A stretch of DNA of 64,000 nucleotides from contig NZ_JBHLTP010000013.1 of the NCBI RefSeq assembly GCF_042434395.1, positions 372,001 to 436,000 on the forward strand, given 5' to 3'. Under the pieces are notes generated by a model. It made no database searches. It saw nothing but the letters and a program-made list of their open reading frames with translations, and was not told the origin of the DNA. The position numbers and the translations under genes were made by a program. This document shows, piece after piece, positions 28,700-37,193 of this stretch. How positions within the stretch are numbered: position 1 is the stretch's first letter; every line of letters begins with the position of its first letter. The DNA is from Pontibacillus salicampi (lineage in GTDB: Bacteria > Bacillota > Bacilli > Bacillales > BH030062).

Positions 28700-30073
28700 A
28701 TGATCATTAACAAACAAGAAGGAAAAATACTCTTTCTATCTTTTGGAGCATTTTTGATACTGCTTGGCATCCTTTTTCCTAGCATTTCTATGGAATGGTC
28801 GTCCTGGATTTATCAGCATATAGAGGAAAGTCTGGAGCAAAACGACAGCGGCCAGCTTGTCATGACATCCTTATCCTATATTACCTGGTACGTGATTACC
28901 TTTATGTTTATCTATATAGGCAGTATGCTGATTGCCCATGGGTTAGCACGTCAATTTTCGTTTGCGTATCAAGCTATTTTTATTGTGCTCGTTTTGGGAA
29001 GTGTCTTTTTATACAATCAGAACTATCACGAGCATTACGCTTATATTACGCACTTGTTGCTGCTAACCATCCTATTATTCTTAATGAATTTCATCCCGAA
29101 GCAGAAGCATTTTTACAGTATGCTGCTGCTGATTCTAGTCTTTCTGCTCTTTTCCGTTCAATGGTTGAATCTAATCCCGGCCATTAGCACATTAGGGTTT
29201 GGAACCGATGATTTTGCTGTTAGTTTGAAGCGATCTGATGAGTACTTAACCGATCATAAGCTCTTTAATACGTTTTCTACTATTCTATTTGGTGTTTTCT
29301 TTCTTATATCTATTATTATTACGACGCTATTGCACTTATATAGTAAGCAGCGGATTATTGCCAAACAGTATCAGCAGCAAACGGAGGAGCTGAAGGAAAC
29401 GCGGGGAGCATTAATCGAGACGAACGTGTACAAAGAAATACATTCTCTCGTGCATGACTTAAAATCTCCGCTCGTCACAGTGGAGGGACTCATCTCGCTA
29501 TTATCCATGAAGATACAGGATCAGAAATCTCAGGATTACTTCCAACGCATCCAAAGCTCCATTGAAAAGATGAAGGACATGGTATCCGAGATTTTACATG
29601 AGGATACGAAGCGGTGGTTATATGTTGAGGAGCTAGTAGATTATGTCGTCAGTCACGTTTCCTTTGACCATCCGCAAATTACTTTCTCCAAGCAGGTGGA
29701 AGAGGGACTGCCGGCCATCTATGTAAACAAAATTCGCTTTGCCAGAGCAATCTCCAACGTAATGGAAAACGCTATACTCTCTATGCAGGAGCAGGGAGGC
29801 GAGCTATCGTTCCATGTGCAGCAGTCTAATGCTTCCATTACGTTTATTGTGGAGGACAACGGACCAGGCGTAGACGCAGCGTATCTGGAGACCATCTGGG
29901 AAGAAGGATTCAGCACTAAAAATTCGTCAGGCATTGGCCTGCCGTTTGTCAAAAGTGTAGCCCATCAGCACGATGGCACCGTCTCAATGTATAGCGAACC
30001 CAATCAATCAACACGAGTAACCATTAGCATTCCCGTGGTAGAGGAGGAAAAGGTATATGATATTAGTCATTGA
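28700..30073 (+). CDS. Membrane sensor histidine kinase
   Basis: The 457-residue kinase has about six hydrophobic segments in its first 225 residues, with one extracellular stretch (about 150-185) between the last two. A short coiled coil (about 225-250) follows, then the H-box SLVHDLKSPL with phospho-accepting His252. The ATP-binding domain has the N-box NVMENAI, G1 EDNGPGV and STKNSSGIGLPF. The overlap with the response-regulator gene by 17 nt shows they are a pair. The input domain is not one I can name, so the signal is unknown. Confidence 0.85.
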   Translation: MIINKQEGKILFLSFGAFLILLGILFPSISMEWSSWIYQHIEESLEQNDSGQLVMTSLSYITWYVITFMFIYIGSMLIAHGLARQFSFAYQAIFIVLVLGSVFLYNQNYHEHYAYITHLLLLTILLFLMNFIPKQKHFYSMLLLILVFLLFSVQWLNLIPAISTLGFGTDDFAVSLKRSDEYLTDHKLFNTFSTILFGVFFLISIIITTLLHLYSKQRIIAKQYQQQTEELKETRGALIETNVYKEIHSLVHDLKSPLVTVEGLISLLSMKIQDQKSQDYFQRIQSSIEKMKDMVSEILHEDTKRWLYVEELVDYVVSHVSFDHPQITFSKQVEEGLPAIYVNKIRFARAISNVMENAILSMQEQGGELSFHVQQSNASITFIVEDNGPGVDAAYLETIWEEGFSTKNSSGIGLPFVKSVAHQHDGTVSMYSEPNQSTRVTISIPVVEEEKVYDISH

Positions 30074-30659
30074 TGATAATGAAGATATACGATTTACTGT
30101 GACAGAGATATGTGAATTTGGCGGCTGGAAAGCAGATGCATATGCAAATGGACGCGAAGGTGCAGCCGCCTTTTATCCAGGCAAACATGAGCTCGTTATG
30201 GTGGACTACCATATGCCGGAATGGGATGGTTTAGAAACAGTAAGAGCGATACGAAAGCGAGACCCTTCCATTCCGATCATCGTCCTTACTGTCGATGATC
30301 GAATGGAGCTAGTGGCCAAGTTCACCGACGCAGGTGCGACGGATTTCGCCCAAAAGCCCATTAAAGCAGCAGATCTTATCTCCCGTATTCGTTTAAATAT
30401 GAAAATGGCCAAGCTGCAGGACGACCATCAAAGCGCCTTTGTCGAAAAAGGAATAAACGAGGATACACTACGCCAAATCAAATCGCATCTTCGTCACCAA
30501 ACCGAAGCCAGAACAATTAATGAGCTAAAACAGGAGCTTCCTGTCTCCTACCAAACCGTCCACCGTTACTTAAACTACATGGTAGACATGGGAGAAGTAG
30601 AAATCGAGGCCCATTATGGTAAAAAAGGCAGACCGAAAAATAAATATAAAGCAATCTAA
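30057..30659 (+). CDS. Response regulator with receiver and winged-helix-like output
   Basis: The 200-residue protein has a receiver domain (about 1-118) with acidic pocket DDNED, phospho-accepting Asp50 in MVDYHMP, Thr in VLTVDD and Lys in QKPIKA. The C-terminal part (about 135-195) reads as a helix-turn-helix (TINELKQELPVSYQTVHRYL) of the sort seen in CitB/DctR-like regulators. Its start lies inside the kinase gene with GAGGAGG upstream. It should bind DNA; targets may include its own operon. Position next to opp is suggestive but the repeat array separates them. Confidence 0.85.
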   Translation: MILVIDDNEDIRFTVTEICEFGGWKADAYANGREGAAAFYPGKHELVMVDYHMPEWDGLETVRAIRKRDPSIPIIVLTVDDRMELVAKFTDAGATDFAQKPIKAADLISRIRLNMKMAKLQDDHQSAFVEKGINEDTLRQIKSHLRHQTEARTINELKQELPVSYQTVHRYLNYMVDMGEVEIEAHYGKKGRPKNKYKAI

Positions 30660-30662
30660 TGA

Positions 30663-30702
30663 AATGCTTGTTCTTCCAAGGGGAGGAGCGGGCATTTTTT
30701 TA
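30663..30702 (+). terminator. Terminator of the two-component operon
   Basis: AATGCTTGTTCTTCC and GGAGGAGCGGGCATT pair along 15 positions, with several G-U pairs, around AAGG. A run of seven T follows. Confidence 0.8.
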
Positions 30703-30780
30703 TTATGGTGGATAGTGTAGTTACTAGCATGGGGACTAAGAAACAGATGTTAATCTAGCGAAAAGCGCACACACAGTATT

Positions 30781-30899
30781 TATGGGCGAATTTTTTATTT
30801 TATGAGCGAATTTTTAAAAATATAGGCGAATCTTCAAAATTATGGGCGAATATCGCAAAATATGAGCGAATTTTAATATTTATGGGCGCCCGACCTAAA
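30781..30899 (+). repeat. AT-rich array, six units at exact 20-bp spacing
   Basis: TATGGGCGAA, TATGAGCGAA, TATAGGCGAA, TATGGGCGAA, TATGAGCGAA and TATGGGCGCC begin at 30781, 30801, 30821, 30841, 30861 and 30881. Between cores lie AT-rich decamers that vary freely. The array fills the space between the terminators of two convergent transcripts. Confidence 0.92.
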
Positions 30900-30932
30900 A
30901 AGCTCCCAATCCGCTTAACAGATTGGGAGCTT
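30900..30932 (-). terminator. Terminator of the hemAT-like gene
   Basis: AAGCTCCCAATC (30900-30911) and GATTGGGAGCTT (30921-30932) form a perfect 12-bp stem. The minus-strand read-out continues into TTTTAGG. It directly follows the repeat array. Confidence 0.75.
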
Positions 30933-30974
30933 GTCTTCTGAATGAACCAGGGACTTTCTCGAGTTTGTGAGTTT

Positions 30975-32279
30975 TTAGTTAAACTGATCCGTCGTTTCAT
31001 TCAGTTTCTCGGCTGAGCTGGCAACCTCACTAGAGGCGTATTCTATGCCTTCGATAACATCGAGCAGGTGCTTCATTTCTTGCTCAATCGATTTATTTTG
31101 AGAATGGGTCTCCTTCATATCCTCGAGTATTTTAAGGAAGTAGGAGTCTGTATGATGGAGGCTCTCTCGTTCAAAGGTGACGAGCTCCCCGATAGTTTTG
31201 ATAGAGTTGGTAACCTCTGCGCTTTGGCTGCTTACCTCTTGAATAAGTTCGGAGACGGTTGTAGTAGATTCCTTTGTTTGTTCCGATAGCTTGCGAATTT
31301 CGTTCGCTACTACGGCAAACCCCTTTCCGTACTCACCAGCTCGGGCAGATTCTATGGATGCATTAAGGGCTAGCAGGTTAGTCTGCTCAGCAATATTCTT
31401 TACGATATCAATCACATCATGTATTCGCTTCGAAACATCATTTAAATGAGCCGCGTTCAGGCTAATTTCCTTCATCGTTCCTTCCATTTTACTCATGTTT
31501 TCGTTCTGCTTGTCCAATTGTGTTTTACCCGCTTGAGACGTTTCCTCTGTTTTTTTAGACAGACGGATGCCGGTGTGCGCCATATCAAGCACCGTATTAG
31601 ACTGAGAAACGAGATTTTTCAATGAAGCATTAGTTTCCTCGGATATAGCAGCAAGCTCCTCTGATATAGAGCTGGATTGCTGTTGAAGCTCCATTGTATG
31701 CTCCTTTTGCTCACTTCTTATCCGATGATGCTCCTTCTCATACGCCTCTAGTACAATTTGCTGCTCCAGATTTAACAATTTAGAAACAGCATCCATCGCT
31801 TTTACGATATCCTCGGGATGCTCTATTTCCTGATGGAAGGTGGAAAGCAAAGAATTCGACAGATGCTGAAACGCTGCTATGTACCACTTAGTTTCCAGTC
31901 CCACCTTTACATGGGCATAAGCGATACGATATCTCTTTTGAATAAATGCATCGTCTATTTTTCCTGAGAACATTTCCTCGATGTGTATACGAAGTGTTTT
32001 TTTTAGCTTCTGCACGGAACTATGCTGCTCGATCACGTGCAGTAAATTAGGCTGGGCGGTAATACTAGCATAGAAGTTTTCTGTTATTTGTTCGATATGG
32101 CTTCCTACTATGGGGTGCAATGCTTGAATAACCTGCAGGGTGTCCTTTGTCAATCCGATAACCTCTACTTGCTTACTTAAAGCAGCAGGTACCTCTAATA
32201 CAACTGATGAGTCCATGGGAGAGAGAAATAGGGTGCCTGGGGTGGACGTTTTATTTTTAGAAATTCGCTTTAATAACAT
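30975..32279 (-). CDS. hemAT: HemAT-type globin-coupled aerotaxis receptor
   Basis: The 434-residue soluble chemoreceptor has an N-terminal globin domain (about 1-185) and a methyl-accepting chemotaxis signalling domain with the conserved hairpin tip (EQTNLLALNASIESARAGE, about 320-340). Counting from the chosen start, residue 123 is His in AYAHVKVGLETKWY and residue 70 is Tyr, the same numbers as the haem-ligating His and distal Tyr of B. subtilis HemAT. It should bind oxygen at haem and signal to CheA. The ATG at 32279 follows AAAGGAAGG; an upstream start at 32354 would break this numbering and lacks a ribosome-binding site. Confidence 0.9.
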   Translation of the reverse strand: MLLKRISKNKTSTPGTLFLSPMDSSVVLEVPAALSKQVEVIGLTKDTLQVIQALHPIVGSHIEQITENFYASITAQPNLLHVIEQHSSVQKLKKTLRIHIEEMFSGKIDDAFIQKRYRIAYAHVKVGLETKWYIAAFQHLSNSLLSTFHQEIEHPEDIVKAMDAVSKLLNLEQQIVLEAYEKEHHRIRSEQKEHTMELQQQSSSISEELAAISEETNASLKNLVSQSNTVLDMAHTGIRLSKKTEETSQAGKTQLDKQNENMSKMEGTMKEISLNAAHLNDVSKRIHDVIDIVKNIAEQTNLLALNASIESARAGEYGKGFAVVANEIRKLSEQTKESTTTVSELIQEVSSQSAEVTNSIKTIGELVTFERESLHHTDSYFLKILEDMKETHSQNKSIEQEMKHLLDVIEGIEYASSEVASSAEKLNETTDQFN

Positions 32280-32409
32280 AAATGTGTACCTTCCTTTACA
32301 GTTTTGGAGTGTTGCTCCTTTATTTTTATATAAACAGGAGAATAACTTCACCATTTGTTCTTTTTTTGCTATGCTAGTAATAGATATTTGATTAGAAAGT
32401 AGGGATGTA

Positions 32410-33261
32410 ATGGATGCCGCTTCAGCTGGGAAACTAACGAGCCTGATTCATAGCTATTATCCATCTTTGACAAAATCAGAACAAAAAGTCGCTTCTACTG
32501 TATTATCGGACATTGAGAGCGTTCTATATAGTTCTGTCACAGATTTGGCAGATAAATCCGGTGTAGGGGAAACGACAGCACTTCGATTTTGCAGGAAGAT
32601 GGGCTATAAAGGCTATCAGGAATTTAAGCTTGCGATAGCTAAGGATTTATCTGGCACCTCCGTCGGGGAAGGAGATAAGGAGGAGGAGGACTCAAATTCT
32701 GTTCCTCATTCAATTGCTAAATATGCGAAGAATGCATTGGATGAAACGCTGCAGCTAATCGAGGAGGATACCATTGAAAGATGTCTTGATGCGCTTCAGA
32801 AAGCCAATCACGTTTATTTTTTCGGTGTAGCCACTTCGGGCATTACAGCGCAGGACGCGAAGCTCCGCTTTTTACGTACAGGTCTTAGGACCGATGCCAT
32901 TACCGATCCTCACGTCCAATCTATGACAGCCTCAACCCTTGGAGTAGGAGATGTGGTGGTGGGAATATCATTTAGCGGCAGTACCAAGGACACAGTCGAT
33001 GCTGTGCAGCTTGCTAAGGAAAATGGAGCAACCATCATTGTGCTAACGTACTACGCAAGGTCTCCCATCACCAAACTTGCTGATTATGTACTGCTGAATA
33101 GTGGAAAACAATCACCGTTTGAAGGTGGTTCGATTAGTGCAAAAATATCTCAGCTTTATGTTATCGATATATTGTGCACCGGACTGGCAGTAAGAGAAAA
33201 AGAAGCAGCCATTGCAATGAAAAAGAAGACAGCCGATGCTGTAGTAGACAAAAGCTATTAA
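32410..33261 (+). CDS. RpiR-family regulator of the amino-sugar (nag) cluster
   Basis: The 283-residue protein has an N-terminal RpiR helix-turn-helix (about 1-78) and a C-terminal SIS domain (about 120-250, with FFGVATSGI and GISFSGSTKDT). It heads the cluster with a ROK kinase, nagA and nagB, and probably responds to an amino-sugar phosphate made by them. This replaces the GntR-type NagR found in B. subtilis. The ribosome-binding site (TAGGGATGTA) is weak, which would keep levels low. It is a paralogue of MurR at 10,006. The gap to hemAT (130 bp) must hold divergent promoters. Confidence 0.82.
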   Translation: MDAASAGKLTSLIHSYYPSLTKSEQKVASTVLSDIESVLYSSVTDLADKSGVGETTALRFCRKMGYKGYQEFKLAIAKDLSGTSVGEGDKEEEDSNSVPHSIAKYAKNALDETLQLIEEDTIERCLDALQKANHVYFFGVATSGITAQDAKLRFLRTGLRTDAITDPHVQSMTASTLGVGDVVVGISFSGSTKDTVDAVQLAKENGATIIVLTYYARSPITKLADYVLLNSGKQSPFEGGSISAKISQLYVIDILCTGLAVREKEAAIAMKKKTADAVVDKSY

Positions 33262-33277
33262 GGAAGAGGTGCAGGAA

Positions 33278-34177
33278 ATGAGTCATGTTATCGGAATTGA
33301 TCTTGGCGGTACTAATATGAGAATTGCTGTAGTAACAAAGGATGGGGAGATCATGGATGAGCATAATGTTCCCACCGAAACAGAGCGTGGTAAGGATGCC
33401 ATTATGACTGATTTAGCAGAGCAAATTAATGTTTTTCAAAAGCGATATACTACGATTCATGCAGTTGGAATAGGCTCTCCAGGCCCACTTGACCCTTTTA
33501 AAGGTGTTATCAAAAATCCTCCTAATTTACCTGGGTGGATTGATGTGCCGTTAACAGAGACACTCTCTCACTCTACGAATCTACCCGTTTATCTCGATAA
33601 CGATGCGAATGTAGCTGCACTTGCTGAAGCGAGGAAAGGCGCCGGGGCAGGAAAAGAAAGTGTCTATTATATGACTTGGAGTACTGGTATAGGCGGAGGC
33701 TATGTCCTCAATGGGAACGTCGTCACAGGGCACGCTGGCTACACAGGTGAAATTGGAAACATGATTGTCCAGCCAGGCGGAAGACCGTATGCTCATCTCA
33801 ACCGAGGGTCATTGGAAGGATTAGCAAGCGGTACAGCAATTGGTCAGATTGGAAAAGAGCGTCTCGGGATAGATGGCGGAGCAGAAGCTGTTTTTACAAA
33901 AGCAAAAGAAGGAAACTTTACTGCGATTAATATTATTGAGGAGGCCATTGATTATGTCGCTATCGGAATCGCCAATATAGCCATGACAGTGGACCCAGAT
34001 GTTTTCATCCTTGGCGGTGGTGTTATGAAAGCAAATGACGTCGTACTCGAGCCGTTAAAAAGAAAGGTAGCTTCCTATTTATATGAAGGACAATCTGTTC
34101 ATATAGAACAAGCGACACTTGGTGGAAAAGCAGGTGTCATCGGAGCAGCCCAATTAGCATATGCGAACGAAAAATAA
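33278..34177 (+). CDS. ROK-family sugar kinase, probably for N-acetylglucosamine
   Basis: The 299-residue cytosolic kinase has the ROK phosphate loop IGIDLGGTNMRIAV (about 5-18), the catalytic Asp in LDNDANVAAL (about 105-114) and the second phosphate motif WSTGIGGGYV. The zinc-binding CxCGxxGCxE stretch of many ROK proteins is replaced here by YAHLNRGSLEGL, with no Cys, so zinc is probably not bound there. The setting with nagA and nagB points to GlcNAc or another amino sugar; glucokinase activity is possible. The ATG at 33278 follows GAGGTG by 6 nt. Confidence 0.82.
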   Translation: MSHVIGIDLGGTNMRIAVVTKDGEIMDEHNVPTETERGKDAIMTDLAEQINVFQKRYTTIHAVGIGSPGPLDPFKGVIKNPPNLPGWIDVPLTETLSHSTNLPVYLDNDANVAALAEARKGAGAGKESVYYMTWSTGIGGGYVLNGNVVTGHAGYTGEIGNMIVQPGGRPYAHLNRGSLEGLASGTAIGQIGKERLGIDGGAEAVFTKAKEGNFTAINIIEEAIDYVAIGIANIAMTVDPDVFILGGGVMKANDVVLEPLKRKVASYLYEGQSVHIEQATLGGKAGVIGAAQLAYANEK

Positions 34178-34194
34178 GGAAAGAGGTGCGGCTC

Positions 34195-35340
34195 ATGCTG
34201 CTTACAAACGGAATTATTTATGCTGAGGATGGAACAAAGCATGCCTTGCGAATGAAGAATGGAAAAATTGTATCCTTTGAAACGGGAGAGCATGGAGAAG
34301 ATGCCATTGTTTTACCGGATGGATATCAGGTCTTGCCAGGCTTTTTGGATCTCCATATTCACGGTGCAGGGGGCGCGGATACGATGGATGCTACTCCTGA
34401 TGCACTGGCAACGATAGCTAGGCGTCTTGCGGAGCGGGGCACGACTGGATTTTTAGCTACTACTATAACGCAATCGAAAGAGCAGATTGAAGCAGCATTA
34501 GCAAATGTGGCTTCCTATCAGCAGCAGTCTGAAGGAGGTGCGGCTGTACTAGGTATTCATTTGGAAGGACCGTTTATTTCTCCAAAAAGGGCAGGTGCGC
34601 AGCCAACGGAGCATATACAGCCTGGTTCAGTACAGCTATTCCAGCGCTGGCAGCAGCTAGCAAACGGAGCAATTCGTCTTGTCACACTGGCACCAGAGGA
34701 GGATGAAGATTACCAATTGACGACGCATTTACAGGAAACGGGCGTGGTAGCATCCATTGGCCATTCCGATGCAACGTTTGATGAGGTAAATGAAGCGGTA
34801 GAAAAAGGAATTTCCCACGCTACGCACCTGTTTAATCAAATGCGAGGACTTCATCACCGTGAGCCTGGCGTAGCTGGTGCTGTATTTTTAAATGAGGCTA
34901 TCAGGACAGAGCTCATTACGGACGGAATGCATGTCAGTCCTCCGATGGTTCAATTGTCCTTCCGGCATATAGGGGCAGAACGGCTTATATTAATAACGGA
35001 TGCTATGCGTGCCCAATGCATGCCGGAAGGAAAATATGAGCTCGGCGGCCAGGAGGTATTTGTCGAGGGAAATGCAGCAAGACTTGCCGACGGTACATTA
35101 GCGGGTAGCATTCTAACCCTATCGCAGGCGCTTCACAATGTTATGGAGTACACCGGCTGTACGATGTGGGACGTCATACAGATGGCCTCGACTAATCCAG
35201 CCAAGGAGCTTGGCATAGAGAACGAGAAAGGGTCTATCGCGATTGGAAAAGACGCCGACCTAGTGGTGTTGGATGAGCAGAATGAAGTGTATATGACAAT
35301 TATCGCTGGCGAGATAGCGTATCAGAGGGAGGAAGCCTGA
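34195..35340 (+). CDS. nagA: N-acetylglucosamine-6-phosphate deacetylase
   Basis: NagA removes acetate from GlcNAc-6-P to give glucosamine-6-P. The 381-residue protein has the amidohydrolase features: HIHG after the first strand (about 54-57), metal-ligand Glu in LEGPF, the HSDATFDE and HATHLFNQM histidines, and the catalytic Asp in LITDAMRA. The ATG at 34195 follows AAAGAGGTG. Its TGA overlaps the nagB ATG by one base, so the two are coupled. Confidence 0.95.
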   Translation: MLLTNGIIYAEDGTKHALRMKNGKIVSFETGEHGEDAIVLPDGYQVLPGFLDLHIHGAGGADTMDATPDALATIARRLAERGTTGFLATTITQSKEQIEAALANVASYQQQSEGGAAVLGIHLEGPFISPKRAGAQPTEHIQPGSVQLFQRWQQLANGAIRLVTLAPEEDEDYQLTTHLQETGVVASIGHSDATFDEVNEAVEKGISHATHLFNQMRGLHHREPGVAGAVFLNEAIRTELITDGMHVSPPMVQLSFRHIGAERLILITDAMRAQCMPEGKYELGGQEVFVEGNAARLADGTLAGSILTLSQALHNVMEYTGCTMWDVIQMASTNPAKELGIENEKGSIAIGKDADLVVLDEQNEVYMTIIAGEIAYQREEA

Positions 35341-36056
35341 TGAAAATTTATGTAACGAAAAACAAGGACGAGATGAATCAAAAAGCAGCAGAGCTAATGC
35401 TAGAGCGAATTCGCAAGAACCCATCTACGACCCTGGGTCTGGCAACCGGCGGAACTCCAGAGGCAACCTATGAGTATCTTGTCGAGGATTTTCAGAAGCA
35501 AGGCACCTCCTATGAACACATCACTACCTATAACCTCGATGAGTACGTTGGATTGAGTAAAGACAATCCAAACAGCTATCACGCCTACATGCAGGAGCAC
35601 TTATTTCAGCATATAAACATACCGCTAGAGAATACCCATATCCCAAACGGGCTGGCTGAGGATTTGGATACAGAATGCGATCGGTATGACACACATATTC
35701 ACGGACATGGCGGTATCGATTTGCAATTGCTAGGCATCGGCGAAAATGGTCATATCGGCTTTAACGAGCCAGGTACTTCCTTCGGGAGCCGCACCCACGT
35801 CGTGGAGCTGGCTGAATCTACGAGAGAGGCCAACGCCCGCTTCTTCGATTCCATTGAAGCGGTACCGACACACGCAATAACGATGGGCATCCAAACGATA
35901 CTAAAAGCACGGGAAATTATGCTGCTGATCTCAGGTGAGCGTAAACGAGATGCACTGCACCGTCTACTACATGGTGGCATTTCAGAAGACTTCCCAGCCA
36001 GTGCCTTAAAGGATCATCCCAATTTGACAGTCATTACGGACGAAGACGCTTTGTAA
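35340..36056 (+). CDS. nagB: Glucosamine-6-phosphate deaminase
   Basis: NagB turns glucosamine-6-P into fructose-6-P and ammonia, sending amino sugars into glycolysis. At 238 residues it is the short Firmicute form, lacking the allosteric extension of the E. coli enzyme. Signatures include GLATGGTPE, TYNLDEYVGL with the catalytic Asp, and GIGENGHIGFNEPG. It overlaps nagA and ends the cluster; a hairpin follows. Confidence 0.95.
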   Translation: MKIYVTKNKDEMNQKAAELMLERIRKNPSTTLGLATGGTPEATYEYLVEDFQKQGTSYEHITTYNLDEYVGLSKDNPNSYHAYMQEHLFQHINIPLENTHIPNGLAEDLDTECDRYDTHIHGHGGIDLQLLGIGENGHIGFNEPGTSFGSRTHVVELAESTREANARFFDSIEAVPTHAITMGIQTILKAREIMLLISGERKRDALHRLLHGGISEDFPASALKDHPNLTVITDEDAL

Positions 36057-36073
36057 CGGAAGGAAGGGCTGGC

Positions 36074-36106
36074 GAGCGCTTCCAGATGAAAGTCTGGCAT
36101 GCGCTC
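36074..36106 (+). terminator. Hairpin after nagB overlapping the first repeat unit
   Basis: GAGCGC-TT-CCAGA (36074-36085) pairs with TCTGG-CAT-GCGCTC (36093-36106). Its 3' arm GCGCTC is also the start of the first repeat unit. No T run follows, so it may be a processing hairpin or a weak terminator. Confidence 0.5.
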
Positions 36107-36235
36107 ATAAAATTGTATAGTTGCTCTTAAAAAGCACAAAAACGCTCATTAAATTGTATAATAGCTCTTAAAATCCAGGACACGGCCTACATTGCTTACT
36201 CGCTCATAAAAAAATCAGTATACTGCTCTTATGCT
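36102..36235 (-). repeat. AT-rich array, about seven degenerate units
   Basis: Cores GCTCATAA (36103), GCTCTTAA (36123), GCTCATTA (36144), GCTCTTAA (36164), a degenerate GGCCTAC (about 36184), GCTCATAA (36202) and GCTCTTAT (36225) recur at 18-23 bp, mostly 20-21. They are the minus-strand form of the TTATGAGC core. CATAA and CTTAA types alternate. Confidence 0.75.
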
Positions 36236-36296
36236 CTGCCGGATGTATATTTCCGCTCCATTTGGCAAGGATGGAGGTAAAAACGGAAAAGGGTCG

Positions 36297-37073
36297 ATGG
36301 TAATGAGACCACGTGTAGGACGCTCCTTGTTTAGTCTGGCGGTATTAATTTTTATTATAGGGCTTGTGTGGAATGAGGATTTTTGGACGTTGAACCCTGG
36401 AGAAGAGACACCAGAGAAGCTAGACACAAAAGAGGAAGTTCAGCCTGATTTAACGCATGATCATAATAATCCTAAGCGGAGTCCACTTGATTTGGAAGAG
36501 GCACCTGCGCCAAGCGAAGCCTCTCCGGATGAAGACATTCTCTCCCTAGTGGTTATGGAGGATCAGCCCTCTGCTTCCTTGCTGACTTTGCTTACGTTTG
36601 ATAAAGGGAGTCATACCTTATATGTATCCAAGCAGGAAGAAGAGATTTCGGAGGATACTGAATCAGTCGTACAGCAATTAGAGCAGCAGATGAACCTATC
36701 GATTCCATACTATATACGGGTCGATCAAGGGGAGCTTGAGGCTATTACGAAAGAGGCTCTCGATATACCAGCATTGCAGCAATTGGCTGGAGAGCAGCTA
36801 ACGAGCGCTGGTGATGTTTCAGAGGTGAATGTTGGGTCTATTTTTCAGGATGTTAGTCAATTGTCCTTCTCCACGCTGCTATCTCTTCAGCAGTTAGCAG
36901 TAGACATACAGCAGAGGGTGGATACGAACCTTTCTGTCAGCGAAGTGCTAGCTCTTCAAGCGAAGCTCGGATTAGAATCGTTAACAGAGCCAGTGGAAAT
37001 TCAAGAAGGATTGTATGGAGAAAGTGTTCCCACCATACACGAACCAGAGCCTTTAGACATACACGATATATAA
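36297..37073 (+). CDS. Membrane-anchored extracytoplasmic protein, faintly LCP-like
   Basis: The protein is about 258 residues with a basic start, one hydrophobic segment (about 8-24) and an exported part rich in Pro, Glu and Asp (about 30-80). Residues about 85-165 loosely recall LytR-CpsA-Psr proteins: a strand pair SLLTLLTFDKGSHTLYVSKQ, then a helix and IPYYIRVDQGELEAI, like the LCP stretch GIPIDHYVRVD. The conserved LCP arginines that bind the polyprenyl phosphate are not visible, so it would not be an active transferase. A start at 36303 is equally possible, since AAAAGGG lies between. I would call it unknown with a weak LCP resemblance. Confidence 0.5.
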   Translation: MVMRPRVGRSLFSLAVLIFIIGLVWNEDFWTLNPGEETPEKLDTKEEVQPDLTHDHNNPKRSPLDLEEAPAPSEASPDEDILSLVVMEDQPSASLLTLLTFDKGSHTLYVSKQEEEISEDTESVVQQLEQQMNLSIPYYIRVDQGELEAITKEALDIPALQQLAGEQLTSAGDVSEVNVGSIFQDVSQLSFSTLLSLQQLAVDIQQRVDTNLSVSEVLALQAKLGLESLTEPVEIQEGLYGESVPTIHEPEPLDIHDI

Positions 37074-37078
37074 CAAAA

Positions 37079-37109
37079 GCAGGATGCCGAGAATGTGGCA
37101 TCCTGCCTT
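37079..37109 (+). terminator. Terminator with stem GCAGGATGCC
   Basis: GCAGGATGCC (37079-37088) and GGCATCCTGC (37097-37106) form a perfect 10-bp stem, followed by only TTC. The same stem sequence recurs at 37,327 beyond the repeat array. Confidence 0.7.
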
Positions 37110-37193
37110 CAGTGCGTATGTTTTTCTGGATGCAGTATATTATCGTGCGAAAATCCGTGCTCTAATGGCCCTCAACCATTTGGCGGCAGCATT

